DNA of 64,000 nucleotides from Salsipaludibacter albus (GTDB lineage Bacteria; Actinomycetota; Nitriliruptoria; Nitriliruptorales; Nitriliruptoraceae). The stretch is taken from the NCBI RefSeq assembly GCF_019798055.1, contig NZ_JAHOPH010000006.1, forward strand, positions 1 through 64,000, in the 5' to 3' direction. Positions 63,752 through 64,000 of this stretch are shown here, piece by piece (within the stretch, counting starts at the first letter, position 1; every line of letters begins with the position of its first letter). Under the pieces are notes generated by a model that saw only the letters and a program-made list of their open reading frames with translations, had not been told where the DNA came from and made no database searches. The position numbers and the translations under genes are program-made.

Positions 63752-64000
63752 ATGACGATCACCACGCCGGACACGCACGAGGGGGACGGTCGATCCACGA
63801 CAGGCCACCCTCCACCGAGGCAGTCCGAGGTGGCTGGGGCGTCGGGGACCACGCCGGGGGTCGGTACCGCTCCCGCCGGAGGTGCGGGGCCGGTTCGGGC
63901 ATGCACCCCGTGCTCCCACCGTTGGAGCGGTGGGCACAGGACCGCGGCGTGGTGGCGGCGGTCGCCATCGGTTTCGTCGTGGGCGCCGGATGGGGCATCG
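63752..64000 (+). CDS. partial membrane protein, possibly frameshifted, cut by the right edge
   Basis: GAAGGA is 7 nt before the ATG at 63752, and the first 49 codons read as a plausible disordered N-terminus (MTITTPDTHEGDGRSTTG). In another frame, from the ATG at 63901, MHPVLPPLERWAQDRGVVAA and a membrane segment (VAIGFVVGAGWG) run off the edge. A 1-bp indel near 63895 would join the two. Alternatively only the second part is real. Too little is visible to name a family. Confidence 0.35.
   Translation, partial: MTITTPDTHEGDGRSTTGHPPPRQSEVAGASGTTPGVGTAPAGGAGPVRACTPCSHRWSGGHRTAAWWRRSPSVSSWAPDGAS

Overview
The window is 64 kb of about 70% GC chromosome, densely packed with genes on both strands, with GTG starts and many 1-8 bp start/stop overlaps. 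It looks actinobacterial. The supporting signs are a PPOX-type F420-dependent oxidoreductase, an Rv2466c-type (mycothiol-linked) DsbA-fold protein, the order mazG - enolase - FtsB - DUF501 - Ppx/GppA that is also seen in mycobacteria (Rv1021-Rv1026), CGNR and DUF899 proteins, and a Bacillus/actinobacterial-type SdhC. The proteins are very acidic, so a deep-branching marine or halotolerant actinobacterium (for example Nitriliruptoria or Acidimicrobiia) is my inference, not proven. No prophage, IS element, CRISPR or rRNA was seen; one tRNA (Leu-TAA) is present.

Layout. 1-6.5 kb (minus): a pair of GTPases (the second runs off the left edge), an Rv2466c-like oxidoreductase, a class V aminotransferase and a methylmalonyl-CoA-mutase-family large subunit. 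6.6-11.2 kb: a small acidic protein, a dienelactone hydrolase, and a coupled set of Gfo/Idh oxidoreductase, large secreted protein and small membrane protein. 11.3-16.3 kb: sdhCAB and, divergently, glutamate dehydrogenase. 16.4-24.1 kb: a catabolic cluster. An HMG-CoA-lyase-like gene diverges from an operon of a GntR regulator, a class III CoA-transferase, HyuA, HyuB and an isochorismatase-fold amidase. Two identical TGCATGCA boxes lie in the shared regulatory gap. 24.1-28 kb: a CGFS glutaredoxin and a TetR-controlled ABC exporter with a 22-bp palindromic operator.

28-40 kb: trpS, a Na/Pi cotransporter with PhoU and a strong terminator, a secreted acidic protein, a class II photolyase, a glycerophosphodiesterase behind a 20-codon leader ORF, a CGNR regulator coupled to a MATE exporter, an F420 enzyme, malate dehydrogenase, a lipoprotein and folD. 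40-46.7 kb: purH and purN (with folD, a formyl-tetrahydrofolate set), DUF983, tRNA-Leu, a NUDIX-NAD(P)HX epimerase fusion, Ppx/GppA and DUF501. 46.7-52.3 kb: an S1 protein, FtsB, enolase, a zinc-ribbon protein, MazG and a PpiC lipoprotein. 52.4-58.6 kb: HIT, exonuclease III, an ArgE-type peptidase, DUF2905, a DHFR-like protein, and a coupled racemase-like/DUF1611 pair.

58.6-64 kb is different. It is sparse, contains a frameshifted lipoprotein and an eroded GNAT gene, and carries small accessory enzymes (SnoaL-like, GNAT, aldo/keto reductase, DUF899). It looks like an accessory or decaying segment.

The most interesting items are the CoA-transferase/HyuAB/amidase/lyase cluster with its twin operator boxes, the NUDIX-NnrE fusion, the DUF1611-racemase pair, two tandem hairpin-repeat pairs placed in the same geometry between codirectional genes, and the leader peptide of the glycerophosphodiesterase.
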